Source: Sphingobium sp.
Lineage (GTDB): Bacteria; Pseudomonadota; Alphaproteobacteria; Sphingomonadales; Sphingomonadaceae
Direction: 5' to 3'
Length of the DNA: 64,000 nucleotides
Assembly: GCA_017744605.1 (NCBI GenBank)
Contig: JAGIAZ010000015.1
Span: 1-64,000, forward strand
Part shown: in pieces, positions 45,371-56,202 of the stretch
How positions within the stretch are numbered: the first letter of the stretch is position 1
Layout of the letters: each line of letters opens with the position of its first letter
Translations under genes and position numbers: made by a program
The notes under the pieces: model-generated
Told to the model about the DNA's origin: nothing
Databases searched by the model: none
Seen by the model: the letters and a program-made list of their open reading frames with translations, nothing else

Positions 45371-46756
45371 ATGCGAACGGGCGACGACGAGCGGATGCTG
45401 TCTGCCGGCTATAGCCGAACCTTCATCATCATGAGCTTTCTGGTCGCAACGTTCAATTTTGCCGACCGGTCGGTGTTCGCGGTCACCGCCCAGCAGATCA
45501 AGGTCGATCTCAACCTGACCGATTTTCAGCTCGGGCTCCTCCAGGGTCTTGCTTTCGCGCTGCTCTATGCGTTGCTCGGCGTACCGATCGGTCGGCTCGC
45601 GGAACGCATTTCACGCGTCAGGATTGTCGCCACGGCCATCCTCTTCTGGTCGGGCATGACCGTCGCATGCTCGGCCGCCGGAAACTTCATGCAGCTGATG
45701 CTGTGCCGCGTGGGCGTGGGGATGGGAGAAGCGGGATCGCAGCCCGCAACCTCTTCGCTGGTCAGCGACCTTTTCCCGCGCCATCGCCGCGCCTCGGTGA
45801 TGGGGCTGATTCTGCTCGGCTCGCCAATCGGAACATTTATCGGCGCCTCTGTCGGCGGCGCGGTGGCAGGCATGTGGGGATGGCGCGCCGCATTCATCGC
45901 GATGGGCCTGCCGGGCGTGCTGATCGGGCTGCTCGTCCTGGTGCTGCTGCGCGAGCCGCGTCGCGGCCTCGCCGACAATATGCCGCCGACCCGAACGCCC
46001 GCCCCTGATTTCAGCGCGTTCCTGAAGGTGCTGACAAGCAAGCCGGCGCTGATGTTCGTCATTGCAGGCGGCGCGCTGGCGGGATTCGGGATGAGCTCGA
46101 TCTCGCAGTTCCTCGCGGTATTCCTTGCGCGCGTCTATGACCTTCCGGCGCGTTCGGCCGGAGCACTCTACGGCACGATCTCGGCGCTGGCGCTGGGAAG
46201 CGGGCTGCTGATCGGCTCATTCGGGACCGATTGGCTGGCGCGACGTGGCGACGGCCGCTGGCCGGCATGGGGCGCGGCAATCGGGCTGTTCATCGCGCCC
46301 TTCTCCTACTGGATCGCCTTCAATGCGGCAACACCGTGGCTTGGCACCGTGCTCCTGATCGTCTCCGGCTGCTTCCTGCTCCTCTATTACGGCCCCACCG
46401 TCGGCATGATCCAGAATCTTCTCGAACCGCGCATGCGCGCGACCGGCGCGGCAGTGTTCGGCATGCTCTACACGCTCGTCGGCTATGGCGGCGGCCCGAC
46501 CTTTGTCGGCTGGATGAGCGACCGCTTCGCCGCCTCGGCCTTTCAGGGCGGCGACTATCTGACACAATGCCAGGCAACCGCGCACGGCGCGCGCGTGGTC
46601 GATGCGCTTCATCAGGCCTGCGCGGCAGCGGCGGCGGCCGGGGTGCGGTCCGCGCTGATGTCGGCGGTGTGTGTGTTCTTCGTGGCCGGCACGATGTTCC
46701 TGTTCGCCGCGCGCACGCTGCGCCGCGACTTTTATTCGGCGGAGCCGGCAGCGTGA
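45371..46756 (+). CDS. MFS transporter (spinster-like)
   Basis: 461 residues, twelve helices. FNFADRSVFAVTAQQIKVDL and LTDFQLGLLQGLAFALLYAL in the first helices, the GRLAERISRVRIV cytosolic loop, and GMGEAGSQPATSSLVSDLFP are signatures of the spinster-type MFS group, common in sphingomonad catabolic clusters. A GGGGGAGAG ribosome site precedes ATG 45371. It is coupled to two SnoaL genes and faces the esterase operon, so it probably carries the cluster substrate or a breakdown product across the inner membrane. Confidence 0.86.
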   Translation: MRTGDDERMLSAGYSRTFIIMSFLVATFNFADRSVFAVTAQQIKVDLNLTDFQLGLLQGLAFALLYALLGVPIGRLAERISRVRIVATAILFWSGMTVACSAAGNFMQLMLCRVGVGMGEAGSQPATSSLVSDLFPRHRRASVMGLILLGSPIGTFIGASVGGAVAGMWGWRAAFIAMGLPGVLIGLLVLVLLREPRRGLADNMPPTRTPAPDFSAFLKVLTSKPALMFVIAGGALAGFGMSSISQFLAVFLARVYDLPARSAGALYGTISALALGSGLLIGSFGTDWLARRGDGRWPAWGAAIGLFIAPFSYWIAFNAATPWLGTVLLIVSGCFLLLYYGPTVGMIQNLLEPRMRATGAAVFGMLYTLVGYGGGPTFVGWMSDRFAASAFQGGDYLTQCQATAHGARVVDALHQACAAAAAAGVRSALMSAVCVFFVAGTMFLFAARTLRRDFYSAEPAA

Positions 46757-47169
46757 GCGAGGCAGGATCGCTGCGCCCATGGTTCGAGGCCTATGTCGAT
46801 GCGTTCAACCGCGACGATTTCGAAGGCTTCGGCGCCTATTATGCCAAGGACGTGGTCTTTCAGGGGCAGGCCGCGCAGCTGGTCGGGCGAGAGGAGGTGC
46901 TCGCCTTCTATCGCTTTGTAAAATCGAAGATCGACGAGACGCTCGAACTGCTCAGCTTTGTCGGCTCGCGAGACCTTGGACGCATCGCCGTGGAAATGCG
47001 TACGCTGCTGGTCGCGCGCGAAGACTGGCTGGACATGCCGACCGGCGCGATGCGCGCAGGTGACCGCCGAGAGAGCGTGAATTTCATCCTTTACGACATC
47101 GTGGACGACCGCTTCACCCGCGTCCGCTCCGCGCGCTTCTCTTCGCCTGGCGCGGGTCGCCCCGCATGA
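46753..47169 (+). CDS. SnoaL-like (NTF2 fold) protein 1
   Basis: 138 residues from GTG 46753, which overlaps the MFS stop by 4 bp (GTGA). The NTF2/SnoaL fold is seen in WFEAYVDAFNRDDFEGFGAY and YAKDVVFQGQAAQLVGREEV, then a beta-rich end VNFILYDIVDDRFTRVRSARF. Related proteins are small isomerases, hydrolases or binding proteins for ring compounds. It is a paralogue of the next gene and overlaps it by 4 bp. Confidence 0.82.
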   Translation: MSEAGSLRPWFEAYVDAFNRDDFEGFGAYYAKDVVFQGQAAQLVGREEVLAFYRFVKSKIDETLELLSFVGSRDLGRIAVEMRTLLVAREDWLDMPTGAMRAGDRRESVNFILYDIVDDRFTRVRSARFSSPGAGRPA

Positions 47170-47564
47170 CACCCGAACAACGCTTTCGCGCCTATATCGA
47201 CGCCTTCAACCGCAACGACTACGATCTGCTATGCAGCCATTATGCGCCCGACATCCGGCTGGTGATCGGCAACGGCACGGAACTGGTGGGACGTCAGGCG
47301 ATCGTCGATTTCTATCGTCCGGTCAAAGCCGTGACGCAAAGGACGATCAAGGTGCTGCAATGCTTTCATGAAGGCAATGTGCTCGCGGCGGAAATCGAGT
47401 CCGAGTTCCTGGCCCTGCAAGACCTGCCGGACTTCGTGTCCGGTCCGATGAACAAGGGCGACCGACGCTACCTGAACAGCCTTGTCCTCTATGACTTCGA
47501 AGGCGACCATTATACCCGCATCCGCGCGGCCGTGCTCCGCCGGGAATATCGGCCGGTGGCGTGA
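47166..47564 (+). CDS. SnoaL-like (NTF2 fold) protein 2
   Basis: 132 residues. It follows the same layout as the gene before: RFRAYIDAFNRNDYDLLCSH, YAPDIRLVIGNGTELVGRQAI and LNSLVLYDFEGDHYTRIRAAV. The two look like tandem duplicates that have diverged, and may form a hetero-dimer. Last gene of MFS-SnoaL-SnoaL; it converges on the tannase gene with a 19-bp gap. Confidence 0.82.
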   Translation: MTPEQRFRAYIDAFNRNDYDLLCSHYAPDIRLVIGNGTELVGRQAIVDFYRPVKAVTQRTIKVLQCFHEGNVLAAEIESEFLALQDLPDFVSGPMNKGDRRYLNSLVLYDFEGDHYTRIRAAVLRREYRPVA

Positions 47565-47583
47565 ACCGGGCGCGAGCAGAAAA

Positions 47584-49263
47584 TCAGGGTCCTTCACTCT
47601 TCTCGCGCGCCTTCGAGCCCGGCCAGTCATAGCCATCCACCGGCTCGCGCTTCATGACGCCTGGCGCGAATGAGCGCGGATCGTTGACATCACCGCCGCC
47701 ATAGCGGGTGGGAACGGGATAGGCGTAGAGCGGGCGTCGGCGGATGGTGCCGTCCTCCAGCCTTGCGGCGGCGATCACGCTCTCCGGCGCCATGCCGCGC
47801 TCGACCCAGTTGACCATGGCCCCAAGGAAATCCTGGTCGTACGGCACATAGCCTCCCCGGCAATGATAGCCGCCGGGCACCAGGAACATGCGCGCGAACG
47901 CGCGCGTCGCAGCCAGTCCTCCCATCCGGTCGCGCACAGCCTGATAATAATCGAGCATCCCGCGCGCGCCGGCGGCATTGTCGGCCAGGCCCTGCCACAG
48001 GATCAACTTGCCGCCATGATCTCGAAAGGCGGAGATATCCGGATCGGTGGCGTCGAACGGCGCGCCCGCTTCGAGCAGCCGTTCCAGGCTGGCGCGCGTG
48101 AAACGCCAATCTCGCCAGCCGAAATTCTCCGGCAGCTCGCCAGGCAACAGGACCAGCTTGATAAAGGACTCGGCCGCGAACTTGCCGGTTTGTGTCGCTG
48201 CGCCGGGCCCCACCCAACCCAGTTCCGAACCATAGGGCGCGCCGCCGGGAAACAGCGATTTGCCGCCGGGGTCCGTCGGTCCCTGATAATAAGCGCGGGC
48301 GGCCTCGACTTGCGCCGCGTCAAGGCAAGGCGCGACCGTCTGGCCGCGATCGGGGCACAGCAGCAAGCGGGGATCGTAATGACACCTGCGAGGATCGTCG
48401 ATCTGGCCGTCCGGGATGCCGTCGATCCGGTCGCAAGCGGCGAGCACGGCGCGGTGCAGGGTTGCGACGGAGTCGCTCGTAAAGATCTCCTGCCCTTTCG
48501 CATCGAGCCCTTTTTGCGCTTCCCATAGAAAGAGTTGCATCGCCGCCGGCATCGACACCGACGACCCCGCAACGACGCCGTCGAAGTCGGTCGGGTAGCG
48601 CTGGGTTTCCATCAGCGCCTCGCGCCCACCGCCCGAGCAGCCGACGAAATAGCTGTGATCCGGCGCGCGTCCGTAGAAGCGGGTGACGATCGCCTTGGCG
48701 ACCAGCGCGGTGGCATGCGTCGCCTTGTGCGCAAACTGCATCCGCAACTCGGGGTCCACCGCCCAGGTGCCGTCGCCGATGCCGGCCGAGAAATGGCCGC
48801 CATCATTGTAAGCGACCGCGAAGGCACCGCTGGCGATATGCGCGTTGCTGCACCATGGCACGATCGAATCGGAAATGACGCCGCACATGCCCCCGCATCC
48901 GCCCTGCAGGAAGCGGCCGGTATAGCCGGCGAGCGGCAGGCGCAGTTCGAACCGGGTCTGCGGTGCGGCATAGCCCCTGACGAGACAGGCGGCGGCCCGG
49001 TCCGGCCCAGCCGCCTCCTCGCTGGCCGAGAGGATCCGATAGCCGATACTACCCGCATAGGCGGTCACTGGCGTCACCAGCCCCTTGCAGGGCATGGACG
49101 GAAGGATGACGGGGCGCTGGGGCAGTGCGATCAGCGGACGCAGCGGGTCGGGCGGGACCTCCTGTGCGGGGAGACGGGCGGGCGCAATCGCCAGCGAGGC
49201 AAGCAGGATGGCGAGGATCGCCAGCAGGGCGGCGGGACACAGGGCCGGGCGGACGAAGTTCAT
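47584..49263 (-). CDS. tannase/feruloyl esterase family hydrolase
   Basis: 559 residues. It has a signal peptide (hydrophobic core [17 protein letters not shown]) and then the tannase family pattern: [16 protein letters not shown], the nucleophile elbow [19 protein letters not shown], a [13 protein letters not shown]sp region and PGGYHCRGG with the His, plus many Cys for disulfides. It cleaves phenolic esters in the periplasm or outside. The ATG overlaps the carboxylesterase stop by 4 bp, so the two are coupled. Confidence 0.9.
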   Translation of the reverse strand: MNFVRPALCPAALLAILAILLASLAIAPARLPAQEVPPDPLRPLIALPQRPVILPSMPCKGLVTPVTAYAGSIGYRILSASEEAAGPDRAAACLVRGYAAPQTRFELRLPLAGYTGRFLQGGCGGMCGVISDSIVPWCSNAHIASGAFAVAYNDGGHFSAGIGDGTWAVDPELRMQFAHKATHATALVAKAIVTRFYGRAPDHSYFVGCSGGGREALMETQRYPTDFDGVVAGSSVSMPAAMQLFLWEAQKGLDAKGQEIFTSDSVATLHRAVLAACDRIDGIPDGQIDDPRRCHYDPRLLLCPDRGQTVAPCLDAAQVEAARAYYQGPTDPGGKSLFPGGAPYGSELGWVGPGAATQTGKFAAESFIKLVLLPGELPENFGWRDWRFTRASLERLLEAGAPFDATDPDISAFRDHGGKLILWQGLADNAAGARGMLDYYQAVRDRMGGLAATRAFARMFLVPGGYHCRGGYVPYDQDFLGAMVNWVERGMAPESVIAAARLEDGTIRRRPLYAYPVPTRYGGGDVNDPRSFAPGVMKREPVDGYDWPGSKAREKSEGP

Positions 49264-50870
49264 GGCCTGATATGCGCCTCAATCAATGCCTGTTCGGCGC
49301 CGAGCGGATCGGCGCGCACCGCCCATGGCAGGTCGAAAACCATCGTTTCGCGCCCGGGGAGCGCATAGCTGGGCCAGTGTGGCACGCCGGGACCGTTGGG
49401 ATCGCCATGCCGCGCGAAATTGGTCCAGGCGGCGCTCATCACGTCGGCAAGCTGCTGCGCCTGTGTTCCCCCCGACCCGATCGTGCCCGATGCGTTCGCA
49501 ACGGTGTCGAACACCATCGGCAGGTCCAGCCCGTGCGGACTGCGCAGCTTGCCACCCTGCACCGGCGTCCGCCAGTCGAGCAGATAGGCGAACACGGGCG
49601 CGCGGTGGAGCCCTGCATGCTTGTCGGCGGCGATGCGGGCGTTGCGGCCCATGCCCAGTTCGGTCGTGATCGCGAAGTAGATGTCGCTGGCGCTCGCATC
49701 GGGGCGCAGCTTGCGGAAGCCGGCGATCAGGGTTTCGGGATCGTTGGCCTTGGGCGCAAGCGCGGCAGGCAGGTCCGACCAGTCGAACATGAAGGCGTTG
49801 GGCGGCGGGAAAAGCACGGTGGTCTCTGTGGCGGTATGGCCGATGATCAGGGGAATGTCCGGCGAGATCGGCGGGGCGTCGGGGCCGAACGGCGTGTGCG
49901 GCACCACCGTCCCATCGGCGACGATGCCCGGCCCCTGGGTCGGATCGCCCTTGGTGACGCGCTGCAGCGCGGCCAGCATGCGATCGACCGGAACCGCGCG
50001 CAGCGCATCGATATCGCCGCGCGCAATTGCCAGCTCCGCACAGAGCGCCTGCGTGATGCCCTGCGCCTCCTCGCGTGCAATCGTATAGGTGCCGAAGCCG
50101 CTTTCGAGCGCCGCGCGATGGAAGAGTCCCCGCGCCGAAGGCATCGCCAGGAGCGCTGCTACCTTTGAGCCGCCTCCCGACTGACCGAACACCATGACAT
50201 TGCCGGGATCGCCGCCGAACGCAGCGATATTGTCGCGCACCCAGCGAAGCGCCGCGACAATGTCGAGCTGCCCGACATTGGAGACCGCGCCATGCGCATC
50301 GGCAAGGTTGCCGAAATGGAGATAGCCGAAAGCGTTGAGCCGATGGTTGATCGCCACCAGCACGACATCGCGCCTCTTGCACAGCCGCACACCGTCGTTG
50401 ACCGGGGAATCGCCCGCACCAAGCGCGAATCCGCCGCCATGAACCCAGACCATGACCGGCCTCTTGCCGCCGTCATTCACGCCGGGCGTCCAAATATTCA
50501 GGACGAGGCAGTCCTCACTCTGTTGATGAGACATTGCCCCTTCTGCACCGGGCGGAGGAAGTTGCGGGCATTGATCGCCGAACCGGGTGGCATCGCGCAC
50601 CCCCGTCCAAGGCGCCGGCGGCGCCGGGGGGAGAAAGCGGCGCAACCCGCCGGTCGACGCTCCGTATGGCAAGCCGCGAAAGACGCAAATGCCATCCTCG
50701 ATCGCTCCACGCACAGGACCCGCGCGCGTGGCGACCTGCGGAGACGCAGCGAACGCTGGAATGGACGAGAACATCAGCGCGCCCGTCGCCGTGCTTTTCG
50801 CGAGGAAGGTGCGGCGACTGAGCCCGCTCCCGAGAGCGCGATCACGTGGAAATGAAGGGACATCGGCCAT
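49260..50870 (-). CDS. type B carboxylesterase, Tat-exported
   Basis: 536 residues. A twin-arginine signal [17 protein letters not shown] is near the N-terminus. The carboxylesterase B fold has [27 protein letters not shown] (oxyanion hole) and the elbow [15 protein letters not shown] with the nucleophile Ser. It should hydrolyse an ester in the periplasm after folding in the cytosol; the tat genes at 2191-3698 would export it. Coupled to tannase downstream, and separated from the TonB receptor upstream by a terminator-like hairpin. Confidence 0.9.
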   Translation of the reverse strand: MADVPSFPRDRALGSGLSRRTFLAKSTATGALMFSSIPAFAASPQVATRAGPVRGAIEDGICVFRGLPYGASTGGLRRFLPPAPPAPWTGVRDATRFGDQCPQLPPPGAEGAMSHQQSEDCLVLNIWTPGVNDGGKRPVMVWVHGGGFALGAGDSPVNDGVRLCKRRDVVLVAINHRLNAFGYLHFGNLADAHGAVSNVGQLDIVAALRWVRDNIAAFGGDPGNVMVFGQSGGGSKVAALLAMPSARGLFHRAALESGFGTYTIAREEAQGITQALCAELAIARGDIDALRAVPVDRMLAALQRVTKGDPTQGPGIVADGTVVPHTPFGPDAPPISPDIPLIIGHTATETTVLFPPPNAFMFDWSDLPAALAPKANDPETLIAGFRKLRPDASASDIYFAITTELGMGRNARIAADKHAGLHRAPVFAYLLDWRTPVQGGKLRSPHGLDLPMVFDTVANASGTIGSGGTQAQQLADVMSAAWTNFARHGDPNGPGVPHWPSYALPGRETMVFDLPWAVRADPLGAEQALIEAHIRP

Positions 50871-50896
50871 TGTAGATCTCCGCGATCACGACGATC

Positions 50897-50935
50897 CAAA
50901 AAAGAAAGCTCTGACGCAGGAGAACGCGCCAGAGC
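50897..50935 (-). terminator. terminator between TonB receptor and carboxylesterase
   Basis: On the minus strand GCTCTGGCGC and GCGTCAGAGC form a 10-bp stem with one mismatch and an 8-base loop, followed by TTTCTTTTTT. It lies 8 bp after the TonB receptor stop, so part of the transcript should end here and the two esterases would be made at a lower level or from their own promoter. Confidence 0.7.
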
Positions 50936-50942
50936 CCAAAAG

Positions 50943-53888
50943 TCAGAAGTCGTAGCGGATGCCCATTCGATAGCGCCGCCCGATCACGTCATAGTAGACC
51001 GAGTTGTTATTGCCGTTCCAGAGCGGTGGAGGCATGACATCGAACAGATTTGTGATGTTGCCGTAGAGTTGCAGCTTCCGGCTTCCGGTCTTGATGAGAT
51101 CAAAACTGGCGCCGATATTGGTATAGAGACGGGATGGCACGCGGTTGGTGTTGATGCTGTTCGTCGCGGTCACACTGTAACCGCTGTCTTCGGGGCCGAG
51201 CAGCGATGCATCATATTTGCCTGCCGAAATAAAGTGCCCCTGCAGATTCAACGTCAAACGCTGGAACGTGAGCGAAGCAAATCCGTCCACGACCCATGAC
51301 GGCACGCCGCTGAGGCCATCGTCGCCAGCGCGGTTCACGGGCGTGGTGGTGCCGGTCATGAGCACGGCGCTGTTGGTGAGCTTTGTCGTATGCGTCGCCA
51401 GACCGCGAAGATCGAGTGCGTTGCCGCCCCCGAAGTTGAGGTGGTAGCTGCCCTCGATGTCAAATCCCTCCAGATCCTGCTGGTTGAGATTGAGATAAAG
51501 AACCGAGACGCTCTGAAGGACGCCGCTCGAATTGCGCGTCACAAGACCGCAGATATCCGCCGCCCCGGTGTTGTTGCACGTGTTGACGATCAGCTGGGCA
51601 CCAAGCGTTGCGATCGCGTCGCGAATGCGGATCTTGTAGTAATCGAGCGAGAATCTCAGTCCCTGCAGGGCGCCGCCCGGCTGGAGCGTGATACCCGCCG
51701 TAAAGGTGCGCGCGGTTTCAGGCTTAAGATTGATGTTGCCGCCGGTATAAACGTTCGCGAAAATTTGCGAGCCGGTTTTTGTATCCGAAATTGCGGCGAC
51801 GCCGGTCACCGGCGTGGTGAACAGTTCCGCTGTATTGGGCGCGCGGATATCCTGAGATTCGGTTATGCGAAACAACACGCCGTTGACGGGCTCGTAAGTT
51901 GCGCCGATCTTCCATGTCGTCGTATCGAAACTGTTGGTGACCGACGCGCTTGCGGTTCGATAGTGAGTGCGCCGGATCGCGCCGTTGAGGGCCAGGCTTT
52001 TACCGGCCGGGCTGTCCTTGAGGAGTGGGACACCGGCTTCGAGATAGCCTTCCGTCACGTTGACGTGGCCGTTCGCGGGCGTTGCATTGTAGACATAGAA
52101 GCCGTTGGCCGCCGAGATCGGATCGACTGCGATCGTGAGTTCGTCGCGCCTGGCTTCTGCGCCCAGCGCGATCTTCACGGGACCGGCCCAGGTGTCGAAC
52201 AGTGAACCGCGCAAGTTGGCCGCACTGACGAACTGCGAGAAATTCGTGTATTGATGAGTGGTCCCGAAGGCATAGGCCTTTGCAGCGGCCGAAAATTGGC
52301 CTTGCCCCAGAATGTTCAGCGCAACGCAGTCGGTGCCGGGATTGGTCAGCGCTATGCGGCAGATCGGCTTGTTCGTGGCCGGATCGACCACGGCGTCGAT
52401 GGCGTTCGCATAGTTCGCGGTGATGCGATCGTTCGCGGTCGACTGGTGATAGTCGGTGACACCATATTGAACATAGGCGTCCCACGACCAATTGTCGCTG
52501 ATATTGCCGCTCGCTCCGGCAACGCCGCGCATCGTATCGCGCTTCGACACGCTGTTCATCTGACCAAAGTCCGTGCCCAGCTTGCCGATCACGAGTCCGG
52601 TCATGCCGTTTGCAAGCATGGTCGCCTTGATGGAGGCGGGCAGAAACGGGTTGTCGATCTTGATCAGAGTCCCGTTGCCTGGAAAGCCGCCGTCGCGCAC
52701 CTCAGGGCCACGCGTGTAGGCAGCGACATGGCCGTAACTCAGATCGGCAAAGCCCGTGAACGCGTCCGACACCTCATAGTCAAAATGACCATAGCCATTA
52801 TAGCGGGTAACCGGCGTCGAAAGCGCCGGATCTCCGAAAAAGCTGTTGAGACCGGAGCCGGTGCCGCCTTCCATGAACAGCCCACCGGCATTCTGGCCGT
52901 AATTGAAGCCGCTCGGGTTGCCGCCGGCATCGAATTGCAGTCCGTCGAGCACGCCGCCCCTGGCGGCGGTCCGTACGCCGGCCGCGTTCACGGTCGCGGT
53001 GATGAGACCGCCCGGCGTTAGCGTCGCCGTGTGGACATTATAGGCGATATTATTGGCCGGCCGGCCGTTGACGCCAGCAGTCTGGGTGAGATTGCCGACC
53101 TCGTTCGCGCAGAACGTGCGAGTATAACAGCCGCCGACCCCCTTGTCCTTGTCAAACTCGGCGCCGAACACGGCGTGGCCGCGCCCATCGTCGAAGCTGG
53201 TGCCGGCTGCGATCTGGGCCACATAATTCTTGCCGTCGCCGCGATCGCTCACGCCAAATTCAAGATTGGTCTTCACGCCTTCGAGATGCTGGTTGAGGAT
53301 GATATTGATCACGCCCGAGACGGCATCCGAGCCATAGGCAGCGGATGCGCCCCCGGTCACGATATCAGCCCTCTCGATCAGGAGCGTTGGAAGCAGATTG
53401 AGATCTACCGTGCCGGTGGACGTACTGGGGGAGAAGCGCCGACTGTTGACCAGCACCAGCGTCCTGGTCTGCCCAAGGCCTCGCAGATCGGCAATGCGCG
53501 CGCCGGCATTGACCGGGCTGATGTTGGAGCCGACCGCCGAGTTCGATGGAGACGATGACGCGCGGAACGACGGCAGCGTGGCAAGCGCTTCACCGATATT
53601 GGTCGAAGCCATCTTCTCGAGCCGATCGGTGCCGAGCGTGGTGACAGGCGTGGGCGCATTGAAGCCGGTGACGCCAAGGCGGGAGCCGGTGACCACGATG
53701 TCCTGCGGTTGATCGGCGGCAGGGGCTGAACTGTCACGCGCGCCATTTTCCTGAGCGGCAGCCGGTCCGGTCTGGGCTGGTGCGGCAGCGAACGCCGGAG
53801 AAAGGCCCACGGAAAGAGCCGTCAGTGCGGCTGTCATCCTCAAACTGCGCCGAATCGGCCGCGAAGATATCGCCACGGATTCAGCCAT
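50943..53888 (-). CDS. TonB-dependent receptor 1
   Basis: 981 residues from ATG 53888 (GGGGAGA six bases upstream; the frame opens earlier). A signal peptide ends near SPAFAAAP, the TonB-box-like QDIVVTGSRL follows, then the plug (NIGEALATLPSFRAS, DLRGLGQTRTLVLVNSRRF, IVTGGASAAYGSDAVSGVIN) and a 22-strand barrel ending in RYRMGIRYDF with the terminal Phe. It imports a bulky substrate across the outer membrane. Its place among esterases suggests an ester or phenolic conjugate. Confidence 0.93.
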   Translation of the reverse strand: MAESVAISSRPIRRSLRMTAALTALSVGLSPAFAAAPAQTGPAAAQENGARDSSAPAADQPQDIVVTGSRLGVTGFNAPTPVTTLGTDRLEKMASTNIGEALATLPSFRASSSPSNSAVGSNISPVNAGARIADLRGLGQTRTLVLVNSRRFSPSTSTGTVDLNLLPTLLIERADIVTGGASAAYGSDAVSGVINIILNQHLEGVKTNLEFGVSDRGDGKNYVAQIAAGTSFDDGRGHAVFGAEFDKDKGVGGCYTRTFCANEVGNLTQTAGVNGRPANNIAYNVHTATLTPGGLITATVNAAGVRTAARGGVLDGLQFDAGGNPSGFNYGQNAGGLFMEGGTGSGLNSFFGDPALSTPVTRYNGYGHFDYEVSDAFTGFADLSYGHVAAYTRGPEVRDGGFPGNGTLIKIDNPFLPASIKATMLANGMTGLVIGKLGTDFGQMNSVSKRDTMRGVAGASGNISDNWSWDAYVQYGVTDYHQSTANDRITANYANAIDAVVDPATNKPICRIALTNPGTDCVALNILGQGQFSAAAKAYAFGTTHQYTNFSQFVSAANLRGSLFDTWAGPVKIALGAEARRDELTIAVDPISAANGFYVYNATPANGHVNVTEGYLEAGVPLLKDSPAGKSLALNGAIRRTHYRTASASVTNSFDTTTWKIGATYEPVNGVLFRITESQDIRAPNTAELFTTPVTGVAAISDTKTGSQIFANVYTGGNINLKPETARTFTAGITLQPGGALQGLRFSLDYYKIRIRDAIATLGAQLIVNTCNNTGAADICGLVTRNSSGVLQSVSVLYLNLNQQDLEGFDIEGSYHLNFGGGNALDLRGLATHTTKLTNSAVLMTGTTTPVNRAGDDGLSGVPSWVVDGFASLTFQRLTLNLQGHFISAGKYDASLLGPEDSGYSVTATNSINTNRVPSRLYTNIGASFDLIKTGSRKLQLYGNITNLFDVMPPPLWNGNNNSVYYDVIGRRYRMGIRYDF

Positions 53889-54009
53889 GAAATCTCTCCC
53901 CATCATATCGTCCCTCCAGATGATGGCTCCGATTGGCGAACGGAGCCCTTGTTTGTCCCGAGCAGCGAGGAGAACCGCATTGCGGAACGCCCGGAGCGGT
54001 TCAGTAAGA

Positions 54010-54519
54010 TCAAAGCACCGCATAATAGCGAAACAGCGAATGGTCCGGCGGATCGCTCGGGTGGAGATGCGGGCGCCGCGCGCCCACGCCGACCAGGACG
54101 GTACGGTTCAGCCAGTCATATTTGCCGGTGGGCGCCCGAAAATACGGGGTGCAGCGGAAATAGCGCGGGATCGATCGCTCTTCCCCGACATCGTCGGGTC
54201 CGCGCAGCGGGCCGTGTACATAACCCTGATTGCGAATGTAGATGCGCGCGCCGTCGTCGGTTTCGATCATATAGTGCGCATTGAGTTCGACGACGCCGTC
54301 CGCCCGAACGATCGGCCAGTCCGCGCCGCTATGATCGACGAGCTTGCCGTTGAGGCGAGGGCCCGAGACGATGCAGTCCGCACCGATCGAAGTATAGCCG
54401 ACCGAGGCGCCGCCCGAGGTCTCCCATATCCAGCGCTTGTCGAAATTGATGCGGATATCGAACGCATGTTCGACATGGAGCATCAGGTCAGCTGAAAGGT
54501 CCGGAAATTCGGAAGACAT
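54010..54519 (-). CDS. DUF3237 protein 1
   Basis: 169 residues. The DUF3237 pattern is seen: HVEHAFDIRINFDKRWIW, GPRLNGKLVDHSGADWPIVR, ADGVVELNAHYMIETDDGARIYI and the end LFRYYAVL. It is a small beta-barrel-like family, often in catabolic clusters, with no proven activity. It starts 3 bp after the CocE stop. Paralogue of the gene at 56199. Confidence 0.87.
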   Translation of the reverse strand: MSSEFPDLSADLMLHVEHAFDIRINFDKRWIWETSGGASVGYTSIGADCIVSGPRLNGKLVDHSGADWPIVRADGVVELNAHYMIETDDGARIYIRNQGYVHGPLRGPDDVGEERSIPRYFRCTPYFRAPTGKYDWLNRTVLVGVGARRPHLHPSDPPDHSLFRYYAVL

Positions 54520-54522
54520 TCC

Positions 54523-56202
54523 TCAAACTCCCCGCGCAGGGATGACGGGCACCAGCAGGTGCGAGTCATGCTCCGGTCCGACATGGATGATGTGGCGCCC
54601 CGCGTTGCGGGTCTCCTCGTGCCGAGCGAAGGGGAGGAAAGGCAGGCCTTCGGCGTAGATGTCCCTTCCCTTCACCACCACCCGCAGCGTTTCGCCGGCA
54701 CGAAACAGCGTGGATGACGGCCAGAGTTCGATCTCGATCGGCACGATCTCCCCAGGAGAGAGCCGCTCCTCGCGCTCATGAGTGTGGAAGGGCTGCAGCG
54801 CGCTGCTTTTCGCCGGATCGGTCGCGCGGTGACTGGCGCGCAGCCAGCCGAGCGCCACGGGACCGTTCTCGAAAAAGGCATAGAAGGTCTGGCCCACGAG
54901 GCTGCCGCCGGCGTCCAGCTTCTGCAGAGCGACGAACAGGTCGAGATCGTCCGACCCGTCCGCCTCCACCCACAGGCTCAGCTTGGCATGGCCGGTCAGT
55001 TCGGTATCCTGATCGAAGCGATGATCGAACACCGCTTCGCCGCTGCGTGCGTCATAGACGATGGTTGCCGCCGCAGCGCAGGGATCCGGGTTCAATGACC
55101 CATTGGCGCCCAGCCACAGCGGCGTCGCCACCGTGCGCGCGAGGGGCCATTCGCGCTCGTCGCGTGACGACGCCTCTCCGTGCCGCTCGCGCACTTCGAT
55201 GCGAACCGGCGGCCATGCCGCGACATAGGTTTCGCGACCCTTGAGGAAATGATCGAAGAACGCCTCGCGCCTGGTCTGGCTCTCGGGCAGATAATAGTTC
55301 GCCCACTTCTTCTGGCCGTGGACATCGAGCCACTTCTGCTCGCTCGAGAGCAGCTTGTAGGCCTCGAGCGTGCCGCGTGTGTGCAGGCCCTGGTCGGACC
55401 AGCTCGCAACGACCCATGCCGGTGCACGGATCGCGGCGAGATCGATCTCCTTCGAATGCCAGAACGCATCCATCAGCGGATGTGCCCGTGCGTTCGCCCA
55501 CGTGTCCTCGGTGCGGTTGAGCGAATAGCGGATATTATCGGATGCGCGCGGCAGGAAGCCGGTCTCGAGGATGCCGCCATGATAGGCGAACTCGCGATAC
55601 CAGTCGGTGAATCCCTCCCACGGATTGATGGCCGCGAGGGCCGGCGGGTTGAGCGCGGCGACGTAGAACTGGATGGCGGCGAGATAGGAGACTCCGGTCA
55701 TCCCCACCTTGCCGTTCGACCATCCCTGATCCGCGAGCCATGCGATCGTGTCGGCGCAGTCCTGCGCCTCGATCATGCCGTTATGGTGGAAATCGCCCTC
55801 CGAGAGCCAGGTTCCGCGCGGATCCACGACCGCGATCGCATAGCCCAGCTCTCCCCATTTCACAGGGTCCGCGCCCTCGAACGGGGTCAAAGCCGACAGC
55901 CATTCGGGGTTCACGCCGGAATGGGGCCAGAACAGCTGGTTCGACTGGGCGTGCTTGCCATAGGGACTCCATGAGAGGAGCGTCGGCAGATCGGCGCTGC
56001 CGCGCGGTCCCTCCGGGCGATAGAGGTCGGCGTAGATTTGCACGCCGTCCCGCAGCGGGATGGCGAGGTTGCGTTCGATCACCAGCCCGGCTTCATGGCG
56101 CACGGAATAACCGAGCGGCGGAAGCGGCGGCTTGTTTGGCGCGCTGTTCGGGTCAACACCGCGACGCATGATCGGAGCGCCGGGATCTTCGGCCACGTTC
56201 AC
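54523..56202 (-). CDS. CocE/NonD family hydrolase
   Basis: 559 residues. The start is taken as GTG 56202, which overlaps the upstream DUF3237 stop by 4 bp (GTGA). Features are a peptidase S15/CocE domain with IPLRDGVQIYADLYRPEG, VDPRGTWLSEG and KVGMTGVSYLAAIQ (nucleophile Ser), a helical cap, and a C-terminal jelly-roll (X-Pro_dipeptidyl_C) with LSLWVEADGSDDLDLFVAL. Members split esters or amides, cocaine esterase being the best known. It sits between two DUF3237 genes. Confidence 0.88.
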   Translation of the reverse strand: MNVAEDPGAPIMRRGVDPNSAPNKPPLPPLGYSVRHEAGLVIERNLAIPLRDGVQIYADLYRPEGPRGSADLPTLLSWSPYGKHAQSNQLFWPHSGVNPEWLSALTPFEGADPVKWGELGYAIAVVDPRGTWLSEGDFHHNGMIEAQDCADTIAWLADQGWSNGKVGMTGVSYLAAIQFYVAALNPPALAAINPWEGFTDWYREFAYHGGILETGFLPRASDNIRYSLNRTEDTWANARAHPLMDAFWHSKEIDLAAIRAPAWVVASWSDQGLHTRGTLEAYKLLSSEQKWLDVHGQKKWANYYLPESQTRREAFFDHFLKGRETYVAAWPPVRIEVRERHGEASSRDEREWPLARTVATPLWLGANGSLNPDPCAAAATIVYDARSGEAVFDHRFDQDTELTGHAKLSLWVEADGSDDLDLFVALQKLDAGGSLVGQTFYAFFENGPVALGWLRASHRATDPAKSSALQPFHTHEREERLSPGEIVPIEIELWPSSTLFRAGETLRVVVKGRDIYAEGLPFLPFARHEETRNAGRHIIHVGPEHDSHLLVPVIPARGV